Shown here piece by piece: positions 55,678 to 63,463 of a DNA stretch of 64,000 nucleotides. The notes below the pieces were generated by a model. It did no database searches, was not told where the DNA came from, and was given only the letters and a program-made list of their open reading frames with translations. Numbering within the stretch: the first letter of the stretch is position 1; each line of letters opens with the position of its first letter. This DNA is from Collinsella sp. (GTDB lineage Bacteria; Actinomycetota; Coriobacteriia; Coriobacteriales; Coriobacteriaceae): the NCBI GenBank assembly GCA_018373675.1, contig JAHAGQ010000003.1, forward strand, positions 85,705 through 149,704, in the 5' to 3' direction. The translations under genes and the position numbers were made by a program.

Positions 55678-56823
55678 ATGGACCTTGCTGACATCCGCCA
55701 GGCCATCGATGGCATCGACACCACGCTCCTCAACAGCTTTGTCGAGCGTATGGACATTGCCACCGAGGTCGCCAAATCAAAGATCGAGATGGGCAAGGCC
55801 GTCTTTGACCCCGCCCGCGAGCGCTCAAAACTCAACAACCTCGCCAGCCGCGCGCCCGAGCGCTACGAGGCGCAGACCATCACCCTGTTCCGTCTCCTCA
55901 TGAGCATGAGCAAAGCCGAGCAGCAGCGCTACATCAACGAGCTCAAGGGCATCACCGTCTCGCAAAAGGCCCACGCCACGGCTGCAGCCTCCGACACGCC
56001 CTTCCCTCAAACGGCCACCGTTGCCTGCCAGGGCGTAGAAGGTGCCTATAGCCAGATAGCCGCGTGCAAGCTCTTCGACGTGCCCGATATCGCGTTTTTC
56101 GAGACCTTCGAAGGCGTTATGCGCGCTGTGCGCGACGGCTTCTGCGAGTTTGGCGTGTTGCCCATCGAAAACTCAACTGCCGGATCGGTCAACGCCGTCT
56201 ACGACCTGCTCGCCCAGTTCGATTTCCACATCGTGCGCTCGCTGCGCCTCAAGATCGACCACAATCTGCTCGTCAAACCCGGCACCAAGCTCGCGGACAT
56301 ACGCGAGGTCTACAGCCACGGTCAGGCCATCGCGCAGTGCGCTAGCTTTATCGAGGCGCACGGCCTGCACGCTACCAAATACCCAAACACGGCCATGTCG
56401 GCCGAGATGGTCGCCAACTCCGAGCGCACCGACGTCGCCGCCATCGCCTCGCGCAGCTGCGCGGCACTCTATGGCCTGGAGGTGCTGGAGCCCAACATCC
56501 AGGACTCGGACAACAACTACACGCGCTTTGTCGTCATCAGCCGCGAGCCGCGCGTCTACCCCGGCGCCAACCGTACCTCGCTTATGATCACCACGGCCAA
56601 CGAGCCGGGCGCCCTCTATCGCGTGCTCGAGCGCTTCTATGCGCTCAACATTAACCTCATCAAGCTCGAGAGCCGCCCCATCCCCGGTCGTGACTTTGAG
56701 TTTATGTTCTACTTTGACTTGGACTGCCCCTTTGGCAGCAAGGCCCTCGACGACCTGCTCGACTCGATCGACGACGTATGCGAGAGCTTCACCTACTTTG
56801 GCAGCTACACGGAGGTGCTCTAG
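55678..56823 (+). CDS. pheA: Bifunctional chorismate mutase/prephenate dehydratase
   Basis: 381 residues. Residues 1 to ~90 are an AroQ-type chorismate mutase (DIRQAIDGIDTTLLNSFVERMDIATEVAKSK); ~105-285 the prephenate dehydratase (GVEGAYSQIAA, LPIENSTAGSV, DNNYTRFVVI); ~290-381 an ACT domain with the Phe-binding ESRP (KLESRPIPGRDFEFMFYFD). Makes phenylpyruvate from chorismate, probably inhibited by phenylalanine. ATG at 55678 with AAAGGGG 5 nt upstream; a GTG five codons earlier would lie over that site. Confidence 0.95.
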   Translation: MDLADIRQAIDGIDTTLLNSFVERMDIATEVAKSKIEMGKAVFDPARERSKLNNLASRAPERYEAQTITLFRLLMSMSKAEQQRYINELKGITVSQKAHATAAASDTPFPQTATVACQGVEGAYSQIAACKLFDVPDIAFFETFEGVMRAVRDGFCEFGVLPIENSTAGSVNAVYDLLAQFDFHIVRSLRLKIDHNLLVKPGTKLADIREVYSHGQAIAQCASFIEAHGLHATKYPNTAMSAEMVANSERTDVAAIASRSCAALYGLEVLEPNIQDSDNNYTRFVVISREPRVYPGANRTSLMITTANEPGALYRVLERFYALNINLIKLESRPIPGRDFEFMFYFDLDCPFGSKALDDLLDSIDDVCESFTYFGSYTEVL

Positions 56824-58074
56824 ATGACCGATACCGCCGCAACCCGCCCCTACGGCGTGCTGGGCCGTGTGCTGGGCCACAGCTACACCCCGACCATCTA
56901 CAAGGAGCTCGCTGGGCTCGAGTACGTGCGATTTGAGCGCGAGCCCGAGGACCTCGCGGCCTTTATGACCGGCAACGAGTGGGAAGGCACCAACGTGACC
57001 ATCCCCTACAAACGCGCCGTCATGAACTACCTGGACGAGCTGAGCCCGCTCGCCGAGCGCATGGGCAACGTCAACACCATCACGCGCCTGCCCGACGGGC
57101 GCCTGCGCGGCGACAACACCGACTACTTTGGTTTTCAGTGCCTGGTCGAGGAGCTGGGGGTTGAGGCTACCGGCAAGAAGGTCCTCGTGCTTGGCGCTAC
57201 CGGTGGTGCCGGCACCACGGCAAGCATGGTGCTCGGCGACCTTGGCGCCACCGTGGTGCCCGTGGGCCGCACGAGCGAGGTCAACTACGGCAACATCGCG
57301 CAGCAGTCCGACGCCGCCCTACTCGTCAACTGCACGCCCGCCGGCATGTTCCCCCATTGCCCCGACGCGCCTTGCACGCTCGAAGGGCTCGATGCGCTCG
57401 AAGGCGTTATCGACATTGTCTACAACCCCGCCCGCACGGGCCTGATGCTCGAGGCCGAGCGCCGCGGTATCCCCTGCATCGGCGGTCTGCTGATGCTCGT
57501 GGCCCAAGCGGCACAGGCTGTTGAGCGCTACACCGGCCAGGTCACCCCGCGCAAGCGCATCCTGGATGTAACGGAGCGCTTGTCACGCCGCGAACAGAAC
57601 ATCGCGCTGATCGGCATGCCGGGCTCGGGCAAGACCCGCGTGGGTGAGCAGATTGCCCTGCGCACGGGTCGCGAGCACATCGATCTGGACCGCGCCCTCG
57701 AGGAGCGTCTGGGCATGCCCTGTGCCGACTATATCGTCGAGCGCGGCGAGGCGGCCTTCCGCGAGCAGGAGACGGGGGCTCTGTCCGACATCTCCAAGCG
57801 CAGCGGCCTGGTGCTCTCAACCGGCGGCGGCGTGGTCACGCGTGACGAGAACTATCCGCTGCTGCACCAGAACAGCCAAATCGTGATGCTCAACCGCAAG
57901 CTCGAAGAGCTCGCCCACAAGGGCCGCCCCATCACCGCGCGCGACGGCATCGACAAGCTGGCCGAGCAGCGTATGCCGCGCTACCGCGCCTGGGCCGACT
58001 ACATCATCGACTCACGCGACTGCGCCGCCAACACCGCCCATGCCCTCCTCGACACCCTCCCACCCGCTCTCTAA
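56824..58074 (+). CDS. aroE: Fused shikimate dehydrogenase-shikimate kinase (AroE-AroK)
   Basis: 416 residues carrying two enzymes. Residues 1 to ~250 are AroE: GRVLGHSYTP, NVTIPYK (catalytic Lys63), GDNTD (Asp100) and the NADP motif LGATGGAGTT. Residues ~258-416 are AroK: P-loop GMPGSGKT (264-271), HIDLD, VERGEAAFREQE and LSTGGGVV. The two consecutive steps 3-dehydroshikimate to shikimate to shikimate 3-phosphate are thus on one chain. The ATG directly follows the pheA stop. No separate aroK is seen in the operon. Confidence 0.94.
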   Translation: MTDTAATRPYGVLGRVLGHSYTPTIYKELAGLEYVRFEREPEDLAAFMTGNEWEGTNVTIPYKRAVMNYLDELSPLAERMGNVNTITRLPDGRLRGDNTDYFGFQCLVEELGVEATGKKVLVLGATGGAGTTASMVLGDLGATVVPVGRTSEVNYGNIAQQSDAALLVNCTPAGMFPHCPDAPCTLEGLDALEGVIDIVYNPARTGLMLEAERRGIPCIGGLLMLVAQAAQAVERYTGQVTPRKRILDVTERLSRREQNIALIGMPGSGKTRVGEQIALRTGREHIDLDRALEERLGMPCADYIVERGEAAFREQETGALSDISKRSGLVLSTGGGVVTRDENYPLLHQNSQIVMLNRKLEELAHKGRPITARDGIDKLAEQRMPRYRAWADYIIDSRDCAANTAHALLDTLPPAL

Positions 58075-58076
58075 CC

Positions 58077-58118
58077 AAAACCACCACAAAGGAGACAGGC
58101 ACCTTTGTGGTGGTTTTT
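58077..58118 (+). terminator. Long hairpin with T-run between aroEK and aroQ
   Basis: A 16-bp perfect stem (58077-58092 with 58102-58117), 9-nt loop, ending in five T (58114-58118). It has the form of a strong intrinsic terminator, yet aroQ follows 20 bp later on the same strand, so it may tune aroQ expression or be a repeated element. Confidence 0.75.
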
Positions 58119-58138
58119 CAACCGCAAAGGAAGCAACC

Positions 58139-58576
58139 ATGAAAGCACTCGTCATTAACGGCCCCAACCTCAACATGCTCGGCATTCGCGAGCCGGGCAT
58201 CTACGGCAGTGACAACTACGACCGCCTGGTCCAGATCTGCCAGGAAGCGGGCGCTGCACAGGGCTTCGACGAGGTCGAGGTCTTCCAGTCTAACCACGAG
58301 GGCAGCATCGTCGACAAGATCCAGGAGGCTTACGGAAAGGTCGACGGCATCGTCATCAACCCGGCCGCCTACACGCACACAAGCGTGGCCATCCTGGACG
58401 CGCTCAAAGCCGTCGCCATCCCGGCTGTGGAGGTCCACATCAGCGCTGTCGAGACCCGCGAGGACTTCCGCCAGGTGAGCTACGCCCGCCTGGCCTGCTT
58501 CGCCACCATCACCGGCGAGGGCCTGCAGGGCTACGCTCACGCGCTAGAGCTGCTGAGGGAACGTCTCGAAAAGTAG
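58139..58576 (+). CDS. aroQ: 3-dehydroquinate dehydratase, type II
   Basis: 145 residues. Type II dehydroquinase motifs: NGPNLNMLGIREPGIYG (catalytic Tyr in the mobile loop), INPAAYTHTSVAI, and VEVHISAVETREDFR (catalytic His). AAAGGA 7 nt before the ATG. Completes the shikimate pathway set of the operon. Confidence 0.96.
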   Translation: MKALVINGPNLNMLGIREPGIYGSDNYDRLVQICQEAGAAQGFDEVEVFQSNHEGSIVDKIQEAYGKVDGIVINPAAYTHTSVAILDALKAVAIPAVEVHISAVETREDFRQVSYARLACFATITGEGLQGYAHALELLRERLEK

Positions 58577-58621
58577 CCTCGCGAGCAAATCCATCAACGC
58601 GATTCACACGCTAATAATGCC

Positions 58622-58660
58622 AGTGCCGCCAGCAGCAACCTCGCTACTGGCGGCACTTTA
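58622..58660 (+). terminator. Terminator of the aro operon
   Basis: An 11-bp perfect stem (58622-58632 with 58647-58657) with a 14-nt loop followed by TTATTA. Flanking TGCCAGT/ACTGGCA offers an alternative pairing. Confidence 0.75.
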
Positions 58661-58669
58661 TTACTGGCA

Positions 58670-58675
58670 TATAAT
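58670..58675 (+). promoter_or_regulatory. -10 element of the DUF4869 cassette
   Basis: A perfect TATAAT lies 31 bp upstream of the DUF4869 ATG and just after the aro terminator. No good -35 is seen. Confidence 0.5.
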
Positions 58676-58706
58676 CATTGCAGTCACACAACGTCTGGAG
58701 ACGCGC

Positions 58707-59156
58707 ATGTTAAGCATCCATCTGGGGGATTACCCCGGTTCCATCTACGATACCGAAACCTATTTTAGGAACTCATACTTGGACTCATGGTTCGAAGACC
58801 CTATGGCCGCACAGATTATTAAAAGCGTGGACGGATCAGAGCTCATCGGTCCCCACAACATCGTAAGCAAACAGCTGGGCTCGATCACCCCACTCGAACT
58901 GTCCGGCGGCGTTAAGACGCTGCTGCTGGTGCGCAATCTCCCAAATATGGTGTTCAACGCATCCACCTGCGGAGACAACTGTGCCCGCTGGCTACTCAAG
59001 ATCGGCAAAGAGCAGGATGTGATGGTGACCTTATACCACATCATGAAATTCCCCTGGAAGAGCTTTGAAATCCGCATTGAAAACGATGGCCGCATCGTCA
59101 GAAACATGCAGGAGTTTGTCGGCGCCACGAATGACTTTTTGGATGTTGATGAGTAA
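58707..59156 (+). CDS. DUF4869 family protein
   Basis: 149 residues, no signal peptide or membrane segment. Conserved-looking blocks are LSGGVKTLLLV (residues 65-75) and CGDNCARWLLKI (88-99), which I recognise as hallmarks of DUF4869, a family from human-gut bacteria without a known role. ATG at 58707 has GGAG 6 nt upstream; the longer frame upstream runs through the -10 element and terminator and is rejected. Stop overlaps the next start (TAATG), so the two products are made together. Base composition is visibly less GC-rich than in the aro genes, suggesting acquisition by transfer. Confidence 0.75.
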   Translation: MLSIHLGDYPGSIYDTETYFRNSYLDSWFEDPMAAQIIKSVDGSELIGPHNIVSKQLGSITPLELSGGVKTLLLVRNLPNMVFNASTCGDNCARWLLKIGKEQDVMVTLYHIMKFPWKSFEIRIENDGRIVRNMQEFVGATNDFLDVDE

Positions 59157-60157
59157 TGAAGGGAACGCATACCGTTGTCGTAGAGCGTGCAAAGGTCAAA
59201 TACACACTCACGTTTAAGCGCAATATTTCCTTTATACGCGGCAACAGCGGCACGGGTAAAACGACGCTCATCTCGATGATTCGCGACTACAACGACCGAG
59301 GACCGGAAAGCGGCGTTGCACTCAGTTGCGACGTGCCTTGCGAAACGCTTTCCGGCAGACGCTGGGAGCGCGAGCTATCGATCATCGAAGATTCAATCGT
59401 CTTTCTAGATGAGGGTAACGAGTTTATCTACTCAAAGGACTTCGCCAAAGCCGTCAACGGCTCGTCCAACTATTTTGTTCTGATATCTCGTCGCGATGCC
59501 AACGAGCTCCCCTACAGCGTTGATGAGATCCTGAAGCTAGTCAACACGACAAGTAAAACAATCAATGGCCGCAAGAGCGACAGGCGCTTCTACTCGGTGA
59601 CCAAGCCGCTATATGACCACACGGCAAGTATGCTGTATCAGGATCTAAATGTTGGATTCGAGGTACCCGACGCCGTAGTTGTCGAGGATAGCAAATCTGG
59701 CTATCAATTCTACGACGCTCTTTGCAACCGACTCGGGATCCCCTGCTATACCGCCACCGGCGTTGCGAATCTAAAACGTACGATTCACGAATGTCCCGAG
59801 CAAAACATCCTTGCTATTGGAGACGGAGCAGCATTTGGTCCCTACATCGAAAAGGTGCTCGGACAGCGCGTTTACAAGAACGTACGCTTGTTCCTCCCCG
59901 AATCATTCGAGTGGACACTCCTGCAATCTGGCCTCATTCCCAGTAACGATATCTTAAAAATCCTCGAGGATCCCTCAAGCTATATCGAAAGCCGCGACTA
60001 CCTGAGCTGGGAGCGGTTCTTCACCGATGTGTTGATCAAATACTCGGCAGACACTCGCTACGCCTACAGAAAGGTAAAGCTCAATGAGCAGTACCTGAGG
60101 CCGCAGGCGATGAATGCAGTTGCAAACGTCTTGCCCGAGTGCCTGAAGGCAGACTAG
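59156..60157 (+). CDS. P-loop ATPase paired with DUF4869, possible TOPRIM-like C-terminal half
   Basis: 333 residues. Walker A GNSGTGKT at 29-36 and Walker B SIVFLDE at 80-86 mark a small (~130-residue) ATPase domain, and YFVLISRRD (106-114) may be the sensor strand. The second half contains AVVVEDSKSGYQFYDAL (Glu177) and ILAIGDGAAFGPYIEKVL (Asp223), reminiscent of the Glu and Asp positions of a TOPRIM fold as in OLD-type nucleases; this is an inference from pattern only. No membrane segments. One-base overlap with the DUF4869 gene. Its own terminator follows. Low GC like its partner. Function unknown. Confidence 0.7.
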   Translation: MKGTHTVVVERAKVKYTLTFKRNISFIRGNSGTGKTTLISMIRDYNDRGPESGVALSCDVPCETLSGRRWERELSIIEDSIVFLDEGNEFIYSKDFAKAVNGSSNYFVLISRRDANELPYSVDEILKLVNTTSKTINGRKSDRRFYSVTKPLYDHTASMLYQDLNVGFEVPDAVVVEDSKSGYQFYDALCNRLGIPCYTATGVANLKRTIHECPEQNILAIGDGAAFGPYIEKVLGQRVYKNVRLFLPESFEWTLLQSGLIPSNDILKILEDPSSYIESRDYLSWERFFTDVLIKYSADTRYAYRKVKLNEQYLRPQAMNAVANVLPECLKAD

Positions 60158-60161
60158 ATAC

Positions 60162-60196
60162 AGCGGGGAGGGCCAAGTTGGTCCTCCCCGCTTTTG
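60162..60196 (+). terminator. Terminator of the DUF4869-ATPase cassette
   Basis: A 14-bp stem with one G-U (60162-60175 with 60179-60192), 3-nt loop, followed by TTTT-type tail (TTTTGTT). Confidence 0.88.
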
Positions 60197-60432
60197 TTAC
60201 GCCTTCTTGATCACGTACGCCAATCCGATATCGCAGGCACAGCGTACGATTGACGCGAAGAGCCACGATGCTGGCAGCGTCATAAGCAGAGGCATGGTCT
60301 GCCAAGGAATAAACCAATCGACCGCATGGATCGTAAAGATTGCCAGACTGGCTTGCCCGCAGAACGCTCGCACCACCGCTTCGGTGTAAACGTATACCCG
60401 GCAAGAATAAAGAACACCGGCATGTGAAAAAA
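60197..60432 (-). pseudogene. Remnant of an acyltransferase-3 family membrane protein
   Basis: Minus strand. One frame reads FFHMPVFFILAGYTFTPKRW (60432 to ~60375), the N-terminal FHMPLFF-SGY hallmark of acyltransferase 3 (OafA-like sugar O-acetyltransferases). A second frame, from ~60385 on, reads AVVRAFCGQASLAIFTIHAVD, then WFIPWQTMPLLM... and ends AYVIKKA-stop at 60197, resembling the C-terminal end of the same family. The ~250 residues between are missing and the frames do not match, so the gene has an internal deletion plus frameshift. No start codon context remains. Confidence 0.6.
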
Positions 60433-60458
60433 GCCCAGACCACCAAGCGGTCCGGGCT
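60427..60458 (-). terminator. Terminator of tRNA-Arg(TCT)
   Basis: A 10-bp stem with one G-U (60432-60441 with 60449-60458) followed on the minus strand by six T. The acyltransferase remnant begins inside the T-run, so the debris abuts the tRNA unit. Confidence 0.88.
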
Positions 60459-60468
60459 TAATAAACGA

Positions 60469-60545
60469 TGGTGCTCCATGGCGGATTCGAACCGTCGACC
60501 TTGGGATTAGAAGTCCCCTGCTCTATCCAACTGAGCTAATGGAGC
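60469..60545 (-). tRNA. tRNA-Arg(TCT), CCA encoded
   Basis: Minus strand cloverleaf: acceptor GCTCCAT/ATGGAGC, D-arm GCTC/GAGC, anticodon stem GGGGA/TCCCA (last pair weak) with loop CTTCTAA (anticodon TCT), T-arm GACGG-TTCGAAT-CCGCC with one A-C mismatch, discriminator A and CCA. 77 nt. Reads AGA/AGG. A TATAAT at 60595-60590 (minus) lies ~45 bp upstream, overlapping the end of the exporter gene. Confidence 0.94.
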
Positions 60546-60599
60546 AAATAACCGCACGCCCAAGCAAGCGCAAGCCTGTCAGGCGCAAGTAATTATAAC

Positions 60600-61367
60600 C
60601 TAGTTGAACTGCTCGCGGTACGCCTTGCAGACCTCATCAACCGGGCCGTCCATGCGAAGGTCGCCCTTCTCAATCCAAACGGCGCGCTGGCAGATGCGCT
60701 CAACCTGCTCCATGGAGTGCGAAACGAACAGAACCGTCACGTCGCCGCTCTGGATAAAGTGCTGGATGCGGTCCTCGCACTTCTGCTGGAAAAACACGTC
60801 ACCGACGGACAGCGTCTCGTCAACGATCAGAATATCGGGCTCGGTAATCGTCGCGATTGCAAAGGCGATACGCGCCACCATGCCTGAAGAGAAGTTCTTA
60901 AGCGGCATATCGACAAAATTCTGCAGCTCAGCGAACTCAATAATGCCGTCAAAATTGGCGTCGATGAACTCCTTGGTATAGCCGAGCAGCGCGCCGTTCA
61001 GATAGATGTTCTCGCGGGCGGTCAGCTCGGGGTCAAAGCCGGCACCAAGCTCAATCAGCGGCGCGATGTTACCGTGCACCTTAACGCTGCCCTCGCTAGG
61101 CTCAAGCACGCCAGCGATAATCTTAAGCATCGTAGACTTGCCGGAGCCATTGGTGCCAACCAAACCGACAACTTCGCCGCGATGAATATCGAACGAGATG
61201 TGCTTAAGCGCTCTAAACTCCTCAAAGAACAGCTCGTGCTTGGCAAGCTTGATGAAGTACTCCTTGAGGTTGGTCAGCGACTCGGACGCCATGTTAAAGA
61301 TCATGGTGACGTCGTCGACCTCGACAGCCAGAGGCTGCTCGCTGTAATCAACAACAGATTCAGTCAT
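60600..61367 (-). CDS. Polysaccharide/teichoic-acid type ABC exporter, ATP-binding subunit
   Basis: 255 residues, RfbB/TagH/Wzt-like ATPase without a C-terminal carbohydrate-binding extension. Walker A GLVGTNGSGKST, the family segment APLIELGAGFDPELTARENIYLNG, signature FSSGMVAR (a variant of LSGGQ), Walker B ILIVDE, and H-loop VSHSME. ATG at 61367 with AAGGAG 7 nt upstream. Works with the permease encoded next to it to move undecaprenyl-linked glycan or teichoic acid across the membrane. Confidence 0.92.
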   Translation of the reverse strand: MTESVVDYSEQPLAVEVDDVTMIFNMASESLTNLKEYFIKLAKHELFFEEFRALKHISFDIHRGEVVGLVGTNGSGKSTMLKIIAGVLEPSEGSVKVHGNIAPLIELGAGFDPELTARENIYLNGALLGYTKEFIDANFDGIIEFAELQNFVDMPLKNFSSGMVARIAFAIATITEPDILIVDETLSVGDVFFQQKCEDRIQHFIQSGDVTVLFVSHSMEQVERICQRAVWIEKGDLRMDGPVDEVCKAYREQFN

Positions 61368-61378
61368 CACAGCACTCC

Positions 61379-62224
61379 TTAGATGTAGAGGATGAACTTG
61401 CGCTCGGACTTATGGAACACGGTATAGCCAATAATAAGCGCAAGAACCGCCCAGGCAACGCACATACCAAACGTCATAAGCGAGGGCGTAGTCTGGAACA
61501 GGAAGATATCGCGCATAAACTGCAGGTAGTTGAACATGGGGTTCGCATACATCAAGATACGCACGAGATGCGGCATTTGCGCAATATAGTCAGTCGTCCA
61601 GAAGATGGGCGTAATGTAAGTCCACGCCGTAATGACGACGCTCCACAGATGCATAACGTCGCGGAAGAAGACCGTAAGGGCAGAGAGCATCATGCCCAGG
61701 CCCATGCAGAAGCACATAAGCAGCAGCAGGCAAACCGGCAGCAGAATCAGGTGCCAAGAAGGCATAACGCGGAACCACAGCATGACGATGGCGACGGCGA
61801 CCAGCGAGAAGGCAAAGTTGACCAGCGAGAAGAGCACCTTCTGCACCGGGAAGACCCAGCGGTGCACCTTAACCTTCTTGAGCAGAGGGGCAGCGCCCAC
61901 GATCGACGTCAGGGCCTGGTTCGTAGACTCGGACATGACGGCAAAGGTAATGTTACCCACGATCAAGTACAGCGGGTACATCTCGGGCGTCATTGAGCCA
62001 TTGCGACCCTGGCCAAAAATCGTCGAGAACACGATGGCCATGACGATCATCATCAGCAGCGGGTTGAGCACCGACCATGCGACGCCCAGAACGCTACGGC
62101 GATACTTGATCTTAAAATCCTTGGTAACCAGCTGACGAAGGATAAACGCGTCCTTCTCAAATTCGTTCTTAGCAAACGTCGCAGGCAGACTGCGAGTTTC
62201 TTGTTGCTTTGTCTGATCCGACAC
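61379..62224 (-). CDS. Polysaccharide/teichoic-acid type ABC exporter, permease subunit
   Basis: 281 residues of the ABC-2 (RfbA/TagG/Wzm) type: cytoplasmic N-terminus with RQLVTKDFKIKYRRSVLGVAWSVLNPL, six membrane helices, and the family end YANPMFNYLQFMRDIF. GTG at 62224 with AAAGGAG 8 nt upstream. A TATACT hexamer (minus, 62269-62264) suggests a promoter ~40 bp before the start. Substrate unknown; the GT2 and rmlD neighbours point to a rhamnose-containing surface glycan. Confidence 0.92.
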   Translation of the reverse strand: MSDQTKQQETRSLPATFAKNEFEKDAFILRQLVTKDFKIKYRRSVLGVAWSVLNPLLMMIVMAIVFSTIFGQGRNGSMTPEMYPLYLIVGNITFAVMSESTNQALTSIVGAAPLLKKVKVHRWVFPVQKVLFSLVNFAFSLVAVAIVMLWFRVMPSWHLILLPVCLLLLMCFCMGLGMMLSALTVFFRDVMHLWSVVITAWTYITPIFWTTDYIAQMPHLVRILMYANPMFNYLQFMRDIFLFQTTPSLMTFGMCVAWAVLALIIGYTVFHKSERKFILYI

Positions 62225-62384
62225 GGATGCAACTCCTTTACTCGTAATCGTTGACAAACGAACAGTATAGACCCGACGGCCATGCAAACGATTCGCGCAA
62301 CAAAACTGGAGAACTAACCCACATCTTAGGATGCCAAGCCCAAACGGCTATACTTTCAAGGATTGAACGTATAAGGAGCATTGA

Positions 62385-63356
62385 GTGAATTCTGAATCCA
62401 TCGCCGTCATCATCCCCTGCTACAACGAAGCGCCCACGATCGGCAAAGTCATCGACGACTTTCACCGCGAGCTTCCGCAAGCGACGGTCTATGTCTATGA
62501 CAACAACTCGTCGGACGATACCTCACGCATCGCCACCGAGCACGGCGCCACGGTCCGCTTTGAGCCCCGTCAGGGAAAGGGCAACGTGTGCCGCCAGATG
62601 TTTCGCGATATCGACGCCGATTGCTACCTGATGGTCGACGGAGACGACACCTACCCCGCCGAGGCGGCCAAAGCCCTCTGCGAGCCTATCCTCAGCGGCA
62701 CGGCCGACATGACCGTAGGCGATCGCCTTTCCAACGGCACCTATGCCGAGGAGAACAAGCGTGCCTTCCACGGCTTTGGCAACAATCTGGTCCGCGCCAT
62801 GATCAAGTGGATCTATGGCTACAGCTTCGATGATGTCATGACCGGCTACCGCGCCATGAGTCGCCCGTTCGTTAAAACCTTCCCTGTGCTTTCCGAGGGC
62901 TTTCAGATCGAAACCGAGCTCTCGATTCACGCTGTCGACCACCGCTGGCGCATCAAAGATGTGCCCATCGAGTACCGCGACCGTCCGGAAGGCTCCGAGT
63001 CCAAGCTCAATACCGTGAGCGACGGCATTAAAGTCGTCGCGATGATCGGCACGCTGTTCAAGGACTACCGCCCGCTGAAGTTCTTCAGCCTGGTTGCGCT
63101 TCTGTTTGCGGTGATCGGCCTCGCCCTGGGCACGCCCATCGTTGTCGAGTATTTCCAGACCGGCCTCGTTCCGCGCTTCCCCACCGCCATGCTCGCCGCG
63201 TCGTTTATGTTCCTGTGCGGCCTGAGCCTTGCAACCGGATTCATCCTCGATTCCGTGGCAAAGGTCGAAAAAAAGCAGTGGGAGGTCAACGTGTACAGCA
63301 AATACGCCTACAACGACCAGCCTGGCAGGTCCGCCACCACGCCAAGCGAGAGGTAG
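62385..63356 (+). CDS. Family 2 glycosyltransferase with C-terminal membrane helices
   Basis: 323 residues. GT-A fold: VIIPCYNEAPTIGKVIDDF, DNNSSDDT, and the metal-binding MVDGDDTYPAE. The acceptor/region FDDVMTGYRAMSR and the helices at ~228-250 and ~262-285 match DPM-synthase/GtrB-like enzymes, which place a sugar on undecaprenyl phosphate. GTG start with AAGGAG 6 nt upstream; TATACT at 62349-62354 is a likely -10. Divergent from the exporter. Confidence 0.88.
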   Translation: MNSESIAVIIPCYNEAPTIGKVIDDFHRELPQATVYVYDNNSSDDTSRIATEHGATVRFEPRQGKGNVCRQMFRDIDADCYLMVDGDDTYPAEAAKALCEPILSGTADMTVGDRLSNGTYAEENKRAFHGFGNNLVRAMIKWIYGYSFDDVMTGYRAMSRPFVKTFPVLSEGFQIETELSIHAVDHRWRIKDVPIEYRDRPEGSESKLNTVSDGIKVVAMIGTLFKDYRPLKFFSLVALLFAVIGLALGTPIVVEYFQTGLVPRFPTAMLAASFMFLCGLSLATGFILDSVAKVEKKQWEVNVYSKYAYNDQPGRSATTPSER

Positions 63357-63406
63357 ATCTTCCGCAAAATACTATTGGCACCACTGCGTAGATAGCCACC
63401 AACAAG

Positions 63407-63438
63407 AAAAGCCGCCGTTAAAGAACGGCGGCTTTTTT
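63407..63438 (+). terminator. Bidirectional terminator between the GT2 gene and rfbD
   Basis: A 13-bp perfect stem (63407-63419 with 63424-63436) with AAAG loop, followed by TTTTTT on the plus strand and TTTTCTTG on the minus strand. Serves both convergent genes. Confidence 0.92.
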
Positions 63439-63463
63439 ACTCTCGTCAATTCAATAGCGGCGA

